64,000 bases of DNA from Anaeromyxobacter oryzisoli (GTDB lineage: Bacteria > Myxococcota > Myxococcia > Myxococcales > Anaeromyxobacteraceae). Location: positions 1 to 64,000 of the forward strand of contig NZ_JALCZA010000018.1 in assembly GCF_022690765.1 (NCBI RefSeq), read 5' to 3'. Positions 28,503 to 37,696 of the stretch are shown piece after piece. The notes below the pieces were generated by a model. The model was given only the letters and a program-made list of their open reading frames with translations. It was not told the origin of the DNA and did no database searches. A program made the translations under genes and the position numbers. Each line of letters opens with the position of its first letter. Position 1 is the stretch's first letter.

Positions 28503-29441
28503 ATGAAGCTCCGCCACGTCCTGCCGCTCATCATCGGGTTCATCTTCGTCCCCGCCGCGCTCATGCTGACGGTGGGCATCCTGATCCTGGTGTACGGGTC
28601 GGTGGCGCGGGACTACCTGTTCGGCATCCTGATCGTCTCCCTGGTCGCGACCACCATCGCCGGCACCGCCGCGACCATCGCGGTCCTCTACCGCGAGGTG
28701 CGGGTCGCGAAGCTCCAGACCGACTTCGTGAACAAGGTCTCGCACGAGCTCCGGACCCCGCTCACCTCGATCCGGATGTTCGTCGAGACCCTCCAGCTCG
28801 GGCGCATCGCCGACCCGGTGCGCCAGCGCGAGGCCCTCGAGATCGTCGCGGACGAGACCGCCCGGCTCTCGCGCCTCATCAACCGGCTCCTCGACTGGGC
28901 GCGGATGGAGTCCGGCCGGCGCACCTACCAGCTCTCGCTCCAGCGCGTCGAGCCGATCGTGGACCGGGCGCTCCAGGCGTTCGAGCCCCAGCTCCTGCAC
29001 GCCCCCGCCGACGTGACCCGCGAGGTCGCCCCGCGGCTCCCGCAGGTGATGGCCGACCCCGACGCGCTCTCCGAGGCGCTGCTCAACCTGCTCAACAACG
29101 CCTACAAGTACACGGGGGCGCAGAAGAAGATCGCGATCCGGGCCGTCGCGCACGGGCCGGCCGTCACGATCACCGTCTCCGACAACGGCCCGGGGATCCC
29201 GCAGCGGGACCAGAAGCGGATCTTCGACAAGTTCTACCGGGCGCGCGATCCGCTCGCGCGGACGATCGAGGGCACCGGGCTCGGCCTCGCGATGGTGAAG
29301 CACATCGTGAGCGCCCACGGCGGGCGCGTGGGGGTTTCGAGCGAGGTCGGCGCGGGCGCGACGTTCACCATCATGCTGCCCGCGGCCACGCCCGAGCCCG
29401 CCGCCGCGCCGCGCCCGGCGCCGAAGACGGAGGAGGGGTAG
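28503..29441 (+). CDS. Two-component sensor histidine kinase
   Basis: This 312-residue kinase has two N-terminal membrane helices (about 8-30 and 40-62) with almost no periplasmic loop between them, so it probably senses the membrane or a partner protein. The HisKA box KVSHELRTPLTS has the phospho-acceptor at His81. The ATPase domain shows the N-box NLLNNAYKYT, DNGPGIP and GTGLGLAMVKHIV. It ends in a Pro/Ala tail. The response-regulator gene starts 5 bp after its stop, so the two are a pair. Being next to the cytochromes suggests, but does not prove, control of them. Confidence 0.93.
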   Translation: MKLRHVLPLIIGFIFVPAALMLTVGILILVYGSVARDYLFGILIVSLVATTIAGTAATIAVLYREVRVAKLQTDFVNKVSHELRTPLTSIRMFVETLQLGRIADPVRQREALEIVADETARLSRLINRLLDWARMESGRRTYQLSLQRVEPIVDRALQAFEPQLLHAPADVTREVAPRLPQVMADPDALSEALLNLLNNAYKYTGAQKKIAIRAVAHGPAVTITVSDNGPGIPQRDQKRIFDKFYRARDPLARTIEGTGLGLAMVKHIVSAHGGRVGVSSEVGAGATFTIMLPAATPEPAAAPRPAPKTEEG

Positions 29442-29446
29442 AGCGC

Positions 29447-30136
29447 ATGGCCGATCGGATCCTCGTCATCGAGGACGACCCGTCGATCCTCCGGGGGCTG
29501 CAGCTCAACCTCGGCATGGAGGGGTACACGGTCCGCTCCGCGGTGGACGGAGAGGGCGGCCTCGCGCTCGCGCGCAGCGAGCACCCGGACCTCGTGGTGG
29601 TGGACGTGATGCTGCCGCGGCTCGGCGGGCTCGACGTGGTGCGCGAGATCCGGAAGGACGATCCGGACCTCCCGATCCTGATCCTCTCGGCGAAGGGGCA
29701 GGAGTCCGACAAGGTGGCCGGGCTGCAGCTCGGCGCCGACGACTACATGGTGAAGCCCTTCGGGCTGAAGGAGCTGCTCGCCCGGATCGAGGCCCTCCTC
29801 CGCCGGCGGCGGGCCCACGGGGAGGCCGCCGCCAAGGCGGTCCGGCGGGCGGGGATCATCGAGCTCGACCTGGACGCGCGCCGGGCGACGGTGCAGGGCC
29901 GCCCGCTCGAGCTCACCAGCCGCGAGTTCGACCTCCTCGCCTGGTTCGTCACCCACCCGGACCGGGTCTTCTCCCGGGAGCAGCTCATGGAGGCGGTCTG
30001 GGGCTCGCGGTACTTCGGCACCGCGCGCACCGTGGACAACTTCATCGCGCGGCTCCGGGCGCACATCGGCGACGACGCCGAGGACCCGCGCCACTTCGAG
30101 ACGGTGCGCGGGATCGGGTACCGGTTCAACCCCTGA
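29447..30136 (+). CDS. OmpR/PhoB-family response regulator
   Basis: This 229-residue transcription regulator has an N-terminal receiver domain (VIEDD, phospho-acceptor Asp53 in VVVDVMLPRLGG, LSAKG, lysine in DDYMVKPF) and a C-terminal winged helix (about 130-229) with ELTSREFDLLAWFVTHPDRVFSREQL and TVDNFIARLRAHIG. It is the cognate partner of the upstream kinase. ATG 29447 directly follows the kinase stop. A hairpin starts at its own stop codon. Confidence 0.95.
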   Translation: MADRILVIEDDPSILRGLQLNLGMEGYTVRSAVDGEGGLALARSEHPDLVVVDVMLPRLGGLDVVREIRKDDPDLPILILSAKGQESDKVAGLQLGADDYMVKPFGLKELLARIEALLRRRRAHGEAAAKAVRRAGIIELDLDARRATVQGRPLELTSREFDLLAWFVTHPDRVFSREQLMEAVWGSRYFGTARTVDNFIARLRAHIGDDAEDPRHFETVRGIGYRFNP

Positions 30137-30165
30137 GAGCTTGTCGAAGAATTCGACGAGCTCTC
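30135..30165 (+). terminator. Hairpin at the response-regulator stop codon
   Basis: GAGAGCT and GTCGAA pair with TTCGAC and AGCTCTC around a GAA loop, with one bulged pair. The hairpin overlaps the TGA stop. No T-tract follows directly. Confidence 0.5.
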
Positions 30166-30203
30166 AGGCCGACCCGCGTGAGCGGGGCGGCGGGTGGGGT
30201 GAA

Positions 30204-30252
30204 GCGCCCGAATTTACTTCGGGCGCGAGGGGCGGGCGACGGCCCGCCCCTC
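30204..30252. terminator. Double hairpin, probable bidirectional terminator
   Basis: Two abutting perfect hairpins lie in the convergent gap between the response regulator and selA: GCGCCCGAA/TTCGGGCGC (30204-30226) and GAGGGGCGGGC/GCCCGCCCCTC (30227-30252). Confidence 0.65.
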
Positions 30253-30260
30253 CTGGATGG

Positions 30261-31730
30261 TCAAGGCCCGTCGGTTGTTCGACGGGCCTTGAGCGCCTCG
30301 CGCACGCCGCGCAGGAGCGCCTCGTCCTCGTCCGGCAGCACCGTGCGCGGGTCGAGCACCACCCGGTCGTCCTCGATGCGGCCGATCACCGGCGGATCCG
30401 CGCGCCGCAGCCGCGCGAGGAGCGCGTCCGGCGCGCCGCCGGGGAGGGCGAGGACGAAGGTCGGCACGGTCACCTCGGGGAGCGAGCCGCCGCCCACCGC
30501 CGACCGGCTCGGCCGCACCGCGCAGCCGGCGCCGAGGTCGCCGAGCGCGCCGCGCCACGCCTCCGCGCGGGCCCTCGAGGCGTCGGGCGCGGCGGCGATG
30601 GCGCGCCACACCGGGACCTCCGCCGTGGCCTCGCCGCGCTCGTAGTGGGCGAGGGTGGCGAGGAGGCCGGCGAGGGTGACCTTGTCCACGCGGAGCGCCC
30701 GCATGAGCGGGTGGCGCTTCACGCGGAGCACCGCCTCGCGGCGCCCGGCCAGGATGCCGGCCTGCGGACCGCCGAGGAGCTTGTCCCCCGAGAAGCAGAC
30801 GAGGTCGGCGCCGGCCCGGATCCGCTCCTGCACGGTCGGCTCGTCGCCGAGGCCGAACGGCCGGGTCGCGAGGAGCGTGCCGGAGCCGAGATCGTCCACC
30901 ACCCACAGGCCGCGCTGCCGGCCGAGCTCGACCAGCTCCTCGAGCGGCGTGTCGTGGACGAAGCCGGAGAGCCGGAAGTTGGAGCGGTGGACGGTGAGCA
31001 GGATCCGCGTCCGCGGCCCGACGGCCGCCTCGTAGTCGCGGAGGTAGGTCCGGTTGGTCGTCCCGACCTCGACGAGCGCGGCGCCGGAGCGGCGGAGCAC
31101 GTCGGGGATCCGGAACCCGCCGCCGATCTCCACGAGCTGGCCGCGCGAGACGATCACCTCCGGCGGGCCGGCCAGCGGCGTCGCCGGCCCGGCCGGTCCG
31201 GACGCGCGCGCCGGGGGAGCGTCCATCAGCGCGGCGAGGGCCAGCATCACCGCTGCCGCGTTGTTGTTCACCACCACCGCCGCCTCGGCGCCGGTGAGCC
31301 GGCAGAGCGGCGCCTCGGCGTGGCCGTACCGATCGCCGCGCTCGCCGGCCTCGAGGTCGTACTCGAGGTTGGTGTAGCCCGCCGCGTGCCGCATCGCGTC
31401 GAGGGTGGCCGCCGAGAGCGGGGCCCGGCCGAGGTTCGTGTGGATCACCACCCCGGTCGCGTTGACGACGGCCCGCAGCGAACCCCTGGCCGCCTCCCCG
31501 AGCCGCGCCAGCACGTCCGCCTCGATGGCCTCCGGGGCAGGGCAGGGCGCGCCGGCGAGGATCGCCTGGCGATGGCCCTCCAGCACCTCGCGGATGCCCT
31601 CCACGGCCGGGCCGTGCCCCAGCCGCCCGACCAGCCCGGCGCGCTCCGCCGCGTCGAGCAGCCGATCGGTGCGCGGCAGGCTGCGGAGGGCCCCCGACGC
31701 CTCGGCGGCAGGTAATTTTGGAGCGGTCAT
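30261..31730 (-). CDS. selA: L-seryl-tRNA(Sec) selenium transferase
   Basis: This PLP enzyme converts seryl-tRNA(Sec) to selenocysteyl-tRNA(Sec) using selenophosphate. The 489-residue protein shows RAVVNATGVVIHTNLGRAPLS, GAEAAVVVNNNAAAVMLAL, the aspartate-bearing VVDDLGSGTLL, the PLP-lysine segment CFSGDKLLGGPQAGI and a C-terminal VIGRIEDDRVVLDPRTV. An in-frame ATG lies 33 bp further upstream (31763), but 31730 fits the family N-terminus better. The matching SelB is 12 kb away. No tRNA(Sec) gene or selenoprotein with an in-frame TGA was recognised here. Confidence 0.93.
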   Translation of the reverse strand: MTAPKLPAAEASGALRSLPRTDRLLDAAERAGLVGRLGHGPAVEGIREVLEGHRQAILAGAPCPAPEAIEADVLARLGEAARGSLRAVVNATGVVIHTNLGRAPLSAATLDAMRHAAGYTNLEYDLEAGERGDRYGHAEAPLCRLTGAEAAVVVNNNAAAVMLALAALMDAPPARASGPAGPATPLAGPPEVIVSRGQLVEIGGGFRIPDVLRRSGAALVEVGTTNRTYLRDYEAAVGPRTRILLTVHRSNFRLSGFVHDTPLEELVELGRQRGLWVVDDLGSGTLLATRPFGLGDEPTVQERIRAGADLVCFSGDKLLGGPQAGILAGRREAVLRVKRHPLMRALRVDKVTLAGLLATLAHYERGEATAEVPVWRAIAAAPDASRARAEAWRGALGDLGAGCAVRPSRSAVGGGSLPEVTVPTFVLALPGGAPDALLARLRRADPPVIGRIEDDRVVLDPRTVLPDEDEALLRGVREALKARRTTDGP

Positions 31731-31810
31731 GTCCGCATGCTCCCGGGCGATTTCAGCAGACAAGAGGCTTGTCCAAACCGTCCCAAGAAGGTAATCCTTC
31801 GCCCCACCCT

Positions 31811-33838
31811 ATGCCCTGGTTCGAACTGTCGACGGCAGCGGCAGAGTCCTATCTCTGGGCCATCATCCTGTTCCCGCTCGCGGGCGCCCTGGTCAACGGT
31901 CTGTTCGGGCGACGCATCGGACGGGGGAACGTCACGTTCCTCGCGGTCGCGGTGATGGTCTGCGCGTTCGGTCTCTCCTCGATCGCGTTCTACCACGTGC
32001 TCCACGGCAACATCCTGCGGTTCCACGGATTCCCGTGGATCCAGGTGGCGGGCCCGGACGGGCGCGCGCTGATCTCGATCCCGTGGGGACTCACGGTGGA
32101 TCAGCTCTCCGGGACGATGATCCTCGTCGTCACCGGCGTCGGTACGCTGATCCACATCTACTCCGTGGGTTACATGTCCCATGAGGACGACGCGGGGTAC
32201 GCCCGGTTCTTCACGTACCTGAACCTCTTCGTCGCGGCGATGCTGACGCTCGTCCTCGGCGACTCGCTCGTCCTCACGTTCGTGGGCTGGGAGGGCGTGG
32301 GGCTCTGCAGCTACCTGCTCATCGGGTTCTGGTACACCGATCCGCAGAAGGCGTTCGCCGGCCGCAAGGCGTTCGTCACGAACCGCGTCGGCGACTTCGG
32401 GTTCCTGATCGGCGTCTTCGCGCTCTTCTCGATCTTCGGCACGGTGAGCTACGGCGAGATGCAGAACCTCGCCCAGGCGATCGCGAACCCGGCCACGACG
32501 ATCATCGCGAGCGGGGTGTTCGCGGGGCACACCTACCAGACGGCCCTCACCGTCGCGCTGCTCGGCCTCTTCGTCGGCGCGTGCGGGAAGAGCGCCCAGC
32601 TCCCGCTGTACGTGTGGCTGCCGGACGCGATGGCCGGCCCGACGCCGGTCTCCGCCCTCATCCACGCCGCGACCATGGTGACCGCGGGCGTGTACCTCGT
32701 CGCCCGCAACGCCTACCTCTTCAGCCTCGCCCCGGTGGCGATGGCCACCGTCACGCTCGTCGGCGCGGCGACCGCCCTGTTCGCGGCGCTCATCGCCTTC
32801 GTGCAGAACGACATCAAGAAGGTCCTCGCCTACTCGACCGTGAGCCAGCTCGGCTTCATGTTCATCGGCGTCGGGACGGGCCTCTGGTGGGCGGGCATCC
32901 TCCACCTCGTCACGCACGCGTTCTTCAAGGCCTGCCTCTTCCTCGGCGCCGGCTCGGTGATGCACGGGATGAACGAGGAGACCGACGTCCGCAGGATGGG
33001 CGGCCTCGCGCGGAAGATGCCCTGGACCGCGCTCACCTTCGGGATCTCGACCCTCGCCATCACCGGCTTCGTCCCGCTGTCCGGCTTCTTCTCGAAGGAC
33101 TCGATCCTCGCGGGCGCGCACGGGAGCCACAACCTCGCCGCCCCCTGGGTCGGCCCCGCCGCCTACGTCATCGGCTCGCTCGCCGCCCTCGGGACTGCCT
33201 TCTACATGTCGCGGGTCTTCTTCCTGACCTTCGTCGGGAAGCCCCGCTCGCACACCGCCGAGCACGCGCACGAGTCCTCGCCGGTGATGTGGATCCCGCT
33301 CGCCGTCCTCGCCCTCCTCGCCATCGTCGGCGCCTGGCTCGGCCTCCCCGGGATCGAGCCGTTCAAGAAGTTCACCGAGCCGGTCTTCGCCGTCGGCACC
33401 GAGCACCTCCAGGCGATGGGTCACCTCGCCCGCGAGGCGCACGAGGGGCTCGGGCCCTTCGTGGTCGCGTGGATCATCGCCGCCGCCGGGACGCTCGTCG
33501 CCATCCTCTTCTACGTCGGGCCGGCGACCGAGACGCCCACGAAGCTCGCCCGGGGGTTCCCCGGCGCCTACGCGTTCGCGGTGGACAAGTTCCGCGTGGA
33601 CGAGCTGTACCAGGCCATCGTCATCGAGCCGCTCCGGTTCGGCGCGTACATCATCTGGCGCATCGTCGACGTCTTCGCCATCGACGGGCTGCTCGTGAAC
33701 GGGATCGCCCGGCTGGTCGGGTTCGCCGGGTCGCTCTTCCGGATCGTGCAGAACGGCGACGTCCAGCGCTACGCCGCGATCATGGCGGTCGCCGCCGCGG
33801 TGATCCTCTGGACCGTCCTCGGCGTGGGAGGGCACTAG
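31811..33838 (+). CDS. nuoL: NADH-quinone oxidoreductase subunit L
   Basis: This is a proton-pumping antiporter-like subunit of respiratory complex I. The 675-residue, about 16-helix protein has GLTVDQLSGTMILVVTGVGTLIHIYSVGYM, FVGWEGVGLCSYLLIGFW, the pump lysine/glutamate region KSAQLPLYVWLPDAMAGPTPVSALIHAATMVTAGVYL, and the long C-terminal lateral helix region. ATG at 31811 gives the family-typical amphipathic start. It is divergent from selA with an 80-bp gap. The nuoM gene follows after 3 bp. The usual upstream partner nuoK is absent. Confidence 0.96.
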   Translation: MPWFELSTAAAESYLWAIILFPLAGALVNGLFGRRIGRGNVTFLAVAVMVCAFGLSSIAFYHVLHGNILRFHGFPWIQVAGPDGRALISIPWGLTVDQLSGTMILVVTGVGTLIHIYSVGYMSHEDDAGYARFFTYLNLFVAAMLTLVLGDSLVLTFVGWEGVGLCSYLLIGFWYTDPQKAFAGRKAFVTNRVGDFGFLIGVFALFSIFGTVSYGEMQNLAQAIANPATTIIASGVFAGHTYQTALTVALLGLFVGACGKSAQLPLYVWLPDAMAGPTPVSALIHAATMVTAGVYLVARNAYLFSLAPVAMATVTLVGAATALFAALIAFVQNDIKKVLAYSTVSQLGFMFIGVGTGLWWAGILHLVTHAFFKACLFLGAGSVMHGMNEETDVRRMGGLARKMPWTALTFGISTLAITGFVPLSGFFSKDSILAGAHGSHNLAAPWVGPAAYVIGSLAALGTAFYMSRVFFLTFVGKPRSHTAEHAHESSPVMWIPLAVLALLAIVGAWLGLPGIEPFKKFTEPVFAVGTEHLQAMGHLAREAHEGLGPFVVAWIIAAAGTLVAILFYVGPATETPTKLARGFPGAYAFAVDKFRVDELYQAIVIEPLRFGAYIIWRIVDVFAIDGLLVNGIARLVGFAGSLFRIVQNGDVQRYAAIMAVAAAVILWTVLGVGGH

Positions 33839-33841
33839 CCC

Positions 33842-35473
33842 GTGAACCTGCTCACCGTCGTCACCTTCGTCCCGCTCCTCGGCGCGCTCGGCCTCGTCCT
33901 CCTCCCGCGGGACGAGGCGGGCCAGCACCGGGTGATCGCGTTCATCACCACGCTCCTCACCTTCGCCCTGTCGCTCGGGCTGTGGCTCGGCTTCGACGCC
34001 TCGCCCTCCGCGCCCGAGTTCCAGTTCGAGCAGCTCGTGCCCTGGATGCCGGCGATCGGCATCGGCTACCACGTCGGCATCGACGGCGTGGCGCTGCTGC
34101 TCGTCATGCTCACGACGGTGCTGATGCCGATCGTGGTCCTGTCCACGTGGAAGGCGGTCACCGATCGCGTCAAGGAGTTCATGATCGCGCTGCTCGTCCT
34201 CGAGACGGCGATGATCGGCACCTTCGCGGCGCTCGACCTCGTGCTCTTCTACGTGTTCTGGGAGACGATGCTCATCCCGATGTACCTGCTCATCGGGATC
34301 TGGGGCTCGCAGAACCGCCTCTACGCCACGGTGAAGTTCTTCGTGTACACGTTCGCGGCGAGCGTGCTGATGCTGTTCGCCATCCTGTACGTGTACTTCC
34401 ACGACGGCGGCACCTTCGACTACGTGGCGGCGCGCAACGCGCTGACGGTCACGCCCGCGGCGGCGCGCTGGCTCTTCCTCGCCTTCGCCCTCGCCTTCGC
34501 GGTGAAGGTCCCGATGTTCCCGCTCCACACCTGGCTGCCCGACGCGCACACCGAGGCGCCCACCGCGGGGTCGGTGATCCTGGCCGGCGTGCTCCTCAAG
34601 ATGGGCACCTTCGGCTTCTTCCGGTACGCGCTGCCGCTCTTCCCGGAGGCGGCGCTCTACTTCCGGGCGATCATCGCGGGGCTCGCGGTGACGGGCATCA
34701 TCTACGGCGCGCTCATGTCGCTCGTGCAGACGGACATGAAGCGGCTCGTGGCGTACTCGTCGGTCTCGCACCTCGGGTTCGTGATGCTCGGCCTGATGGC
34801 GCTCTCCGCCGAGGGGCTCACCGGCGGCGTCTACCAGATGCTGAACCACGGCGTCTCGACGGGCGCGCTCTTCCTCCTCGTCGGCGTCCTGTACGAGCGG
34901 CGCCACACTCGGCTCATCTCCGAGTACGGCGGCATCGCGAAGCAGGTGCCGGTCATCGCCGCCGCCTTCGTGATCGTGACGCTCTCGTCCATCGGGCTCC
35001 CCGGCACGAACGGCTTCGTCGGCGAGTTCCTGATCCTGTCCGGGACCTGGCTCTCGCGCCTCGGCTCCTCCGCGGTGTTCACCACGGTCGCCTCGCTCGG
35101 CGTCATCCTCGGCGCGGTGTACATGCTCCTCCTCGTGGAGAAGGTCTTCTTCGGCCCCATCCGCAAGGACGAGAACCGTCGGCTCCCGGACCTCACCGTG
35201 CGCGAGGGCTTCGTCGTCGCGCCGATGATCGTCCTCATCGTCGTCATGGGCGTCATGCCCGGGCCGTTCCTCGCGCCCGCGCGGCCCGCGGTGGATCGGC
35301 TCATCCAGCGCTTCCAGGCGGCCGAGGTGCGGCTCGGGACCGGCCCCCAGGTCGGCACCGCCGAGCCCGCCGTCGCCGTGACCGCGCGCGTCCCCGCCCC
35401 GGCGCCGGCCGCGCCCGCCCCCGCGGCGGAGCCCGCGCCCGCTCCGCAGCAGCAGCCGTCCGGAGGGATCTAA
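33842..35473 (+). CDS. nuoM: NADH-quinone oxidoreductase subunit M
   Basis: This second antiporter-like subunit of complex I has 543 residues. Signatures are [82 protein letters not shown] and [16 protein letters not shown]. It starts at GTG 33842, 3 bp after nuoL. The C-terminal tail of about 45 residues is rich in Pro and Ala ([20 protein letters not shown]) and is longer than in most homologues. It is probably an exposed linker with no membrane role. Confidence 0.95.
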   Translation: MNLLTVVTFVPLLGALGLVLLPRDEAGQHRVIAFITTLLTFALSLGLWLGFDASPSAPEFQFEQLVPWMPAIGIGYHVGIDGVALLLVMLTTVLMPIVVLSTWKAVTDRVKEFMIALLVLETAMIGTFAALDLVLFYVFWETMLIPMYLLIGIWGSQNRLYATVKFFVYTFAASVLMLFAILYVYFHDGGTFDYVAARNALTVTPAAARWLFLAFALAFAVKVPMFPLHTWLPDAHTEAPTAGSVILAGVLLKMGTFGFFRYALPLFPEAALYFRAIIAGLAVTGIIYGALMSLVQTDMKRLVAYSSVSHLGFVMLGLMALSAEGLTGGVYQMLNHGVSTGALFLLVGVLYERRHTRLISEYGGIAKQVPVIAAAFVIVTLSSIGLPGTNGFVGEFLILSGTWLSRLGSSAVFTTVASLGVILGAVYMLLLVEKVFFGPIRKDENRRLPDLTVREGFVVAPMIVLIVVMGVMPGPFLAPARPAVDRLIQRFQAAEVRLGTGPQVGTAEPAVAVTARVPAPAPAAPAPAAEPAPAPQQQPSGGI

Positions 35474-35477
35474 AGAC

Positions 35478-36950
35478 ATGTCCGGCTTCCCGACCCAGGA
35501 CTTCCTCGCCCTCGCCCCTGTGGCGATCCTCACCCTCGGCGCGCTCGTCCTGCTGCTCTCCGAGGTCTTCCTCGTCTCCGGCAAGCGGGGCTACCAGGCC
35601 CTCGTCACGGTGATCTTCTCGGCCGTGGCCGCGCTCTCCGCCGCCCTCACCACGCCCGCTGGCAGCATCTTCGGCGGGCAGGGGGCGGTGGACGGCTTCT
35701 CCGCGTTCATCACCGTCATCGTCTGCGGCGGGCTGGCCCTCTCCGCCCTCGTCGGCGCGGGCTGGCTCCACGCCCGGAACGCCGAGCGCGGCGAGTTCTA
35801 CGCGCTCGCGATGTTCTCGTCGGCCGGCATGGTCCTCCTCGGGATGGCGAGCGACCTCCTCGTCACCTTCATCGCCATCGAGGTGATGAGCCTCGGCACC
35901 TACACGCTCGCGGCCTACGTCCGCCGCGGCCAGCGGCCCGCCGAGGCGGCCTTCAAGTACTTCATCCTCGGCGCGATCTCGTCCGCGCTCCTGCTCTACG
36001 GCACGGCGCTGCTCTACGGGGCGACCGGCTCGACGCTCTTCTCGAGCCTGCCGAGCGGGCACGGCTCGCCGCTGTACGTCGCCGGCCTCGGCCTCATCGC
36101 CGCCGGCATCGCCTTCAAGGTCGCGGCGGTCCCGTTCCACGCCTGGACCCCGGACGTCTACGAGGGCGCGCCCACCCCGGTCACCGCCTTCATGGCCGCG
36201 GGCGTGAAGACCGCCGCCTTCGCCCTCCTGGTGCGCCTCTTCATCGCCGCCGAGGGTGGGGCGACCGCCTCCGTGGGCTCCTTCGCGAAGATCCTCTACG
36301 TCCTCGCGGTCCTCACGATGGTGTTCGGCAACCTCCTCGCGCTGCCCCAGCGCAGCGTGAAGCGGATGCTGGCCTACTCCTCGATCGCGCACGCGGGCTA
36401 CCTGCTCGTCGGCGTGGTCGCGGCGGCCGTCGTGGGCACCCGGGAGAAGGCCATCTCGGGCCTGCTCTTCTACCTCGCGGCCTACAGCGCCACGGTCATC
36501 GGCGCCTTCGCGGTGGTGGGCGCCCTCGAGCGGCGGTCGCGCGGCGACAACGAGCCGGTGGACGCGTGGGACCTCGAGCGGTTCGCCGGGCTGGCCCGCC
36601 GCCGGCCGGCGCTCGCGTTCGCGATGGCCGTCTGCCTCTTCTCCCTGGCCGGCGTTCCCCCCACCGCGGGCTTCATCGGGAAGCTCTACATCTTCCAGGC
36701 CGCGCTCGGCGCCCAACTCTACGGGCTCGCCATCCTCGGCCTGCTCACGAGCGTGCTCGGCGCGTTCTACTACCTGCGCGTGGTGCTCTATATGTACATG
36801 CGCCCGGCCGAGGGTGAGGTCGAGGCGGGCCTGGTGTCGCCCGCGCTGTCGGTCGCCCTCGCGGCCGCGGTCGCGGTGGTGCTGGTGTTCGGCGTCTTCG
36901 CCGATCCGGTGGTCCGCCTCGCGCAGGCGGCGAGCGCGCTCTTGCTGTAG
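35478..36950 (+). CDS. nuoN: NADH-quinone oxidoreductase subunit N
   Basis: This third antiporter-like subunit has 490 residues and 14 predicted helices. It shows [88 protein letters not shown] and [17 protein letters not shown]. It starts at ATG 35478, 4 bp after nuoM. The block ends with a clear terminator, so nuoLMN forms its own transcription unit in this genome. Confidence 0.96.
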   Translation: MSGFPTQDFLALAPVAILTLGALVLLLSEVFLVSGKRGYQALVTVIFSAVAALSAALTTPAGSIFGGQGAVDGFSAFITVIVCGGLALSALVGAGWLHARNAERGEFYALAMFSSAGMVLLGMASDLLVTFIAIEVMSLGTYTLAAYVRRGQRPAEAAFKYFILGAISSALLLYGTALLYGATGSTLFSSLPSGHGSPLYVAGLGLIAAGIAFKVAAVPFHAWTPDVYEGAPTPVTAFMAAGVKTAAFALLVRLFIAAEGGATASVGSFAKILYVLAVLTMVFGNLLALPQRSVKRMLAYSSIAHAGYLLVGVVAAAVVGTREKAISGLLFYLAAYSATVIGAFAVVGALERRSRGDNEPVDAWDLERFAGLARRRPALAFAMAVCLFSLAGVPPTAGFIGKLYIFQAALGAQLYGLAILGLLTSVLGAFYYLRVVLYMYMRPAEGEVEAGLVSPALSVALAAAVAVVLVFGVFADPVVRLAQAASALLL

Positions 36951-36977
36951 CCGATCTCGACGCGTCGCCGTGACGAG

Positions 36978-37009
36978 ACGGGGCCCTGCGGGGCCCCGTT
37001 CTTTTTGTT
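36978..37009 (+). terminator. Rho-independent terminator after nuoN
   Basis: ACGGGGCCC (36978-36986) pairs perfectly with GGGCCCCGT (36991-36999) around TGCG and is followed by TCTTTTTGTTT. Confidence 0.9.
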
Positions 37010-37048
37010 TCGAGGCCCGATGGGCGGTCGCCCGATCGTGAAGCGCGG

Positions 37049-37429
37049 CTAACGCGAAGCTGCGGGGCGCTCGCCCGGGCACGGCGCCGCCGCCGCCCGG
37101 CCGCAACCGCAGGTGAGCTCGGCGACCCGGAACGGCTTCGCGAGGAGCTGCACGCCGGGGTGCCGCAGCGCGAACTGCGTCAGCAGGTCTGCGTACGGTC
37201 CGGTCATGACCACGCGGATCCCGGCGCGGGACGCGGCGTCCAGGAGCGCCTCGGCGCCGGGGAGGTGGACGTCCACCAGACAGCAGCGGAAGCCTCCGCG
37301 GGCGAGCGCGGAGAACCCCTCCTCGGCGCTCTCCGCCACCGCGACGACGTAGCCGTCGAGCCGGAGCGAGATCGCGAGCGCTTCCCGGAAGTTCCGGTCG
37401 GCGTCCACGATCAGGAAGGAGCACGGCAT
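37049..37429 (-). CDS. Single-domain response regulator (receiver) with a Cys-rich tail
   Basis: This 126-residue stand-alone receiver has FLIVDADRNFREAL at the N-terminus, the phospho-acceptor aspartate in CCLVDVHLPGAE, VVMTGP and the conserved lysine in LLAKPFRV. A short C-terminal tail ends CGCGRAAAAPCPGERP with three cysteines. There is no output domain, so it probably acts by protein contact or as a phosphate shuttle. The first acidic-pair position reads DAD rather than the usual DDD/EDD, so metal binding may differ. ATG 37429 is preceded by AGGA. A hairpin with a T-run lies directly upstream. Confidence 0.8.
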   Translation of the reverse strand: MPCSFLIVDADRNFREALAISLRLDGYVVAVAESAEEGFSALARGGFRCCLVDVHLPGAEALLDAASRAGIRVVMTGPYADLLTQFALRHPGVQLLAKPFRVAELTCGCGRAAAAPCPGERPAASR

Positions 37430-37455
37430 CCGCGGCCTGCTGCGGGCTGGAGGAA

Positions 37456-37528
37456 GAAAAAAAAGAAGTGCAAAGCGCAGCTGAAGTGGCGGGGGGGGAC
37501 CTACTTCAACAGGCTGCTTTGCACTTCT
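37456..37528 (-). terminator. Long hairpin with T-tract just upstream of the receiver gene
   Basis: On the minus strand AGAAGTGCAAAGC...TTGAAGT pairs with ACTTCA...GCTTTGCACTTCT (arms about 25 nt with a small mismatch, a C-run in the loop), followed immediately by eight T. This looks like an intrinsic terminator or attenuator 27 bp before the receiver start codon. It also marks the boundary toward the decayed HNH element. Confidence 0.6.
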
Positions 37529-37696
37529 GCCTGCCTCCATGAGCAAGGCGAGTGCCAGCGGGGTCGCCCTCGCCGGCCCCTAATCGTTTCGATAGGTTGC
37601 GCGCCGATCTCCACGAAACCTTGCGGCGCCGATGTGGCGTCGTGCGGTCCTGCATTGCAGAAGTGAAATGCGGGTTGCAGCCGTGAAACGAGGGGT
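37529..37696. other. Spacer between the hairpin and HNH element copy 2
   Basis: No gene or recognised element is seen in this short stretch. A tandem GTGAAACG/GTGAAATG pair near 37665-37690 is the only repeat noticed. Confidence 0.3.

Noticed and set aside
31727-35584. A very long open frame (about 1285 codons) antisense to nuoL and nuoM
   Set aside because: It consists of Arg/Glu/Asp/His-rich low-complexity sequence caused by the codon bias of the real genes on the other strand. The nuo genes have complete, conserved motifs.
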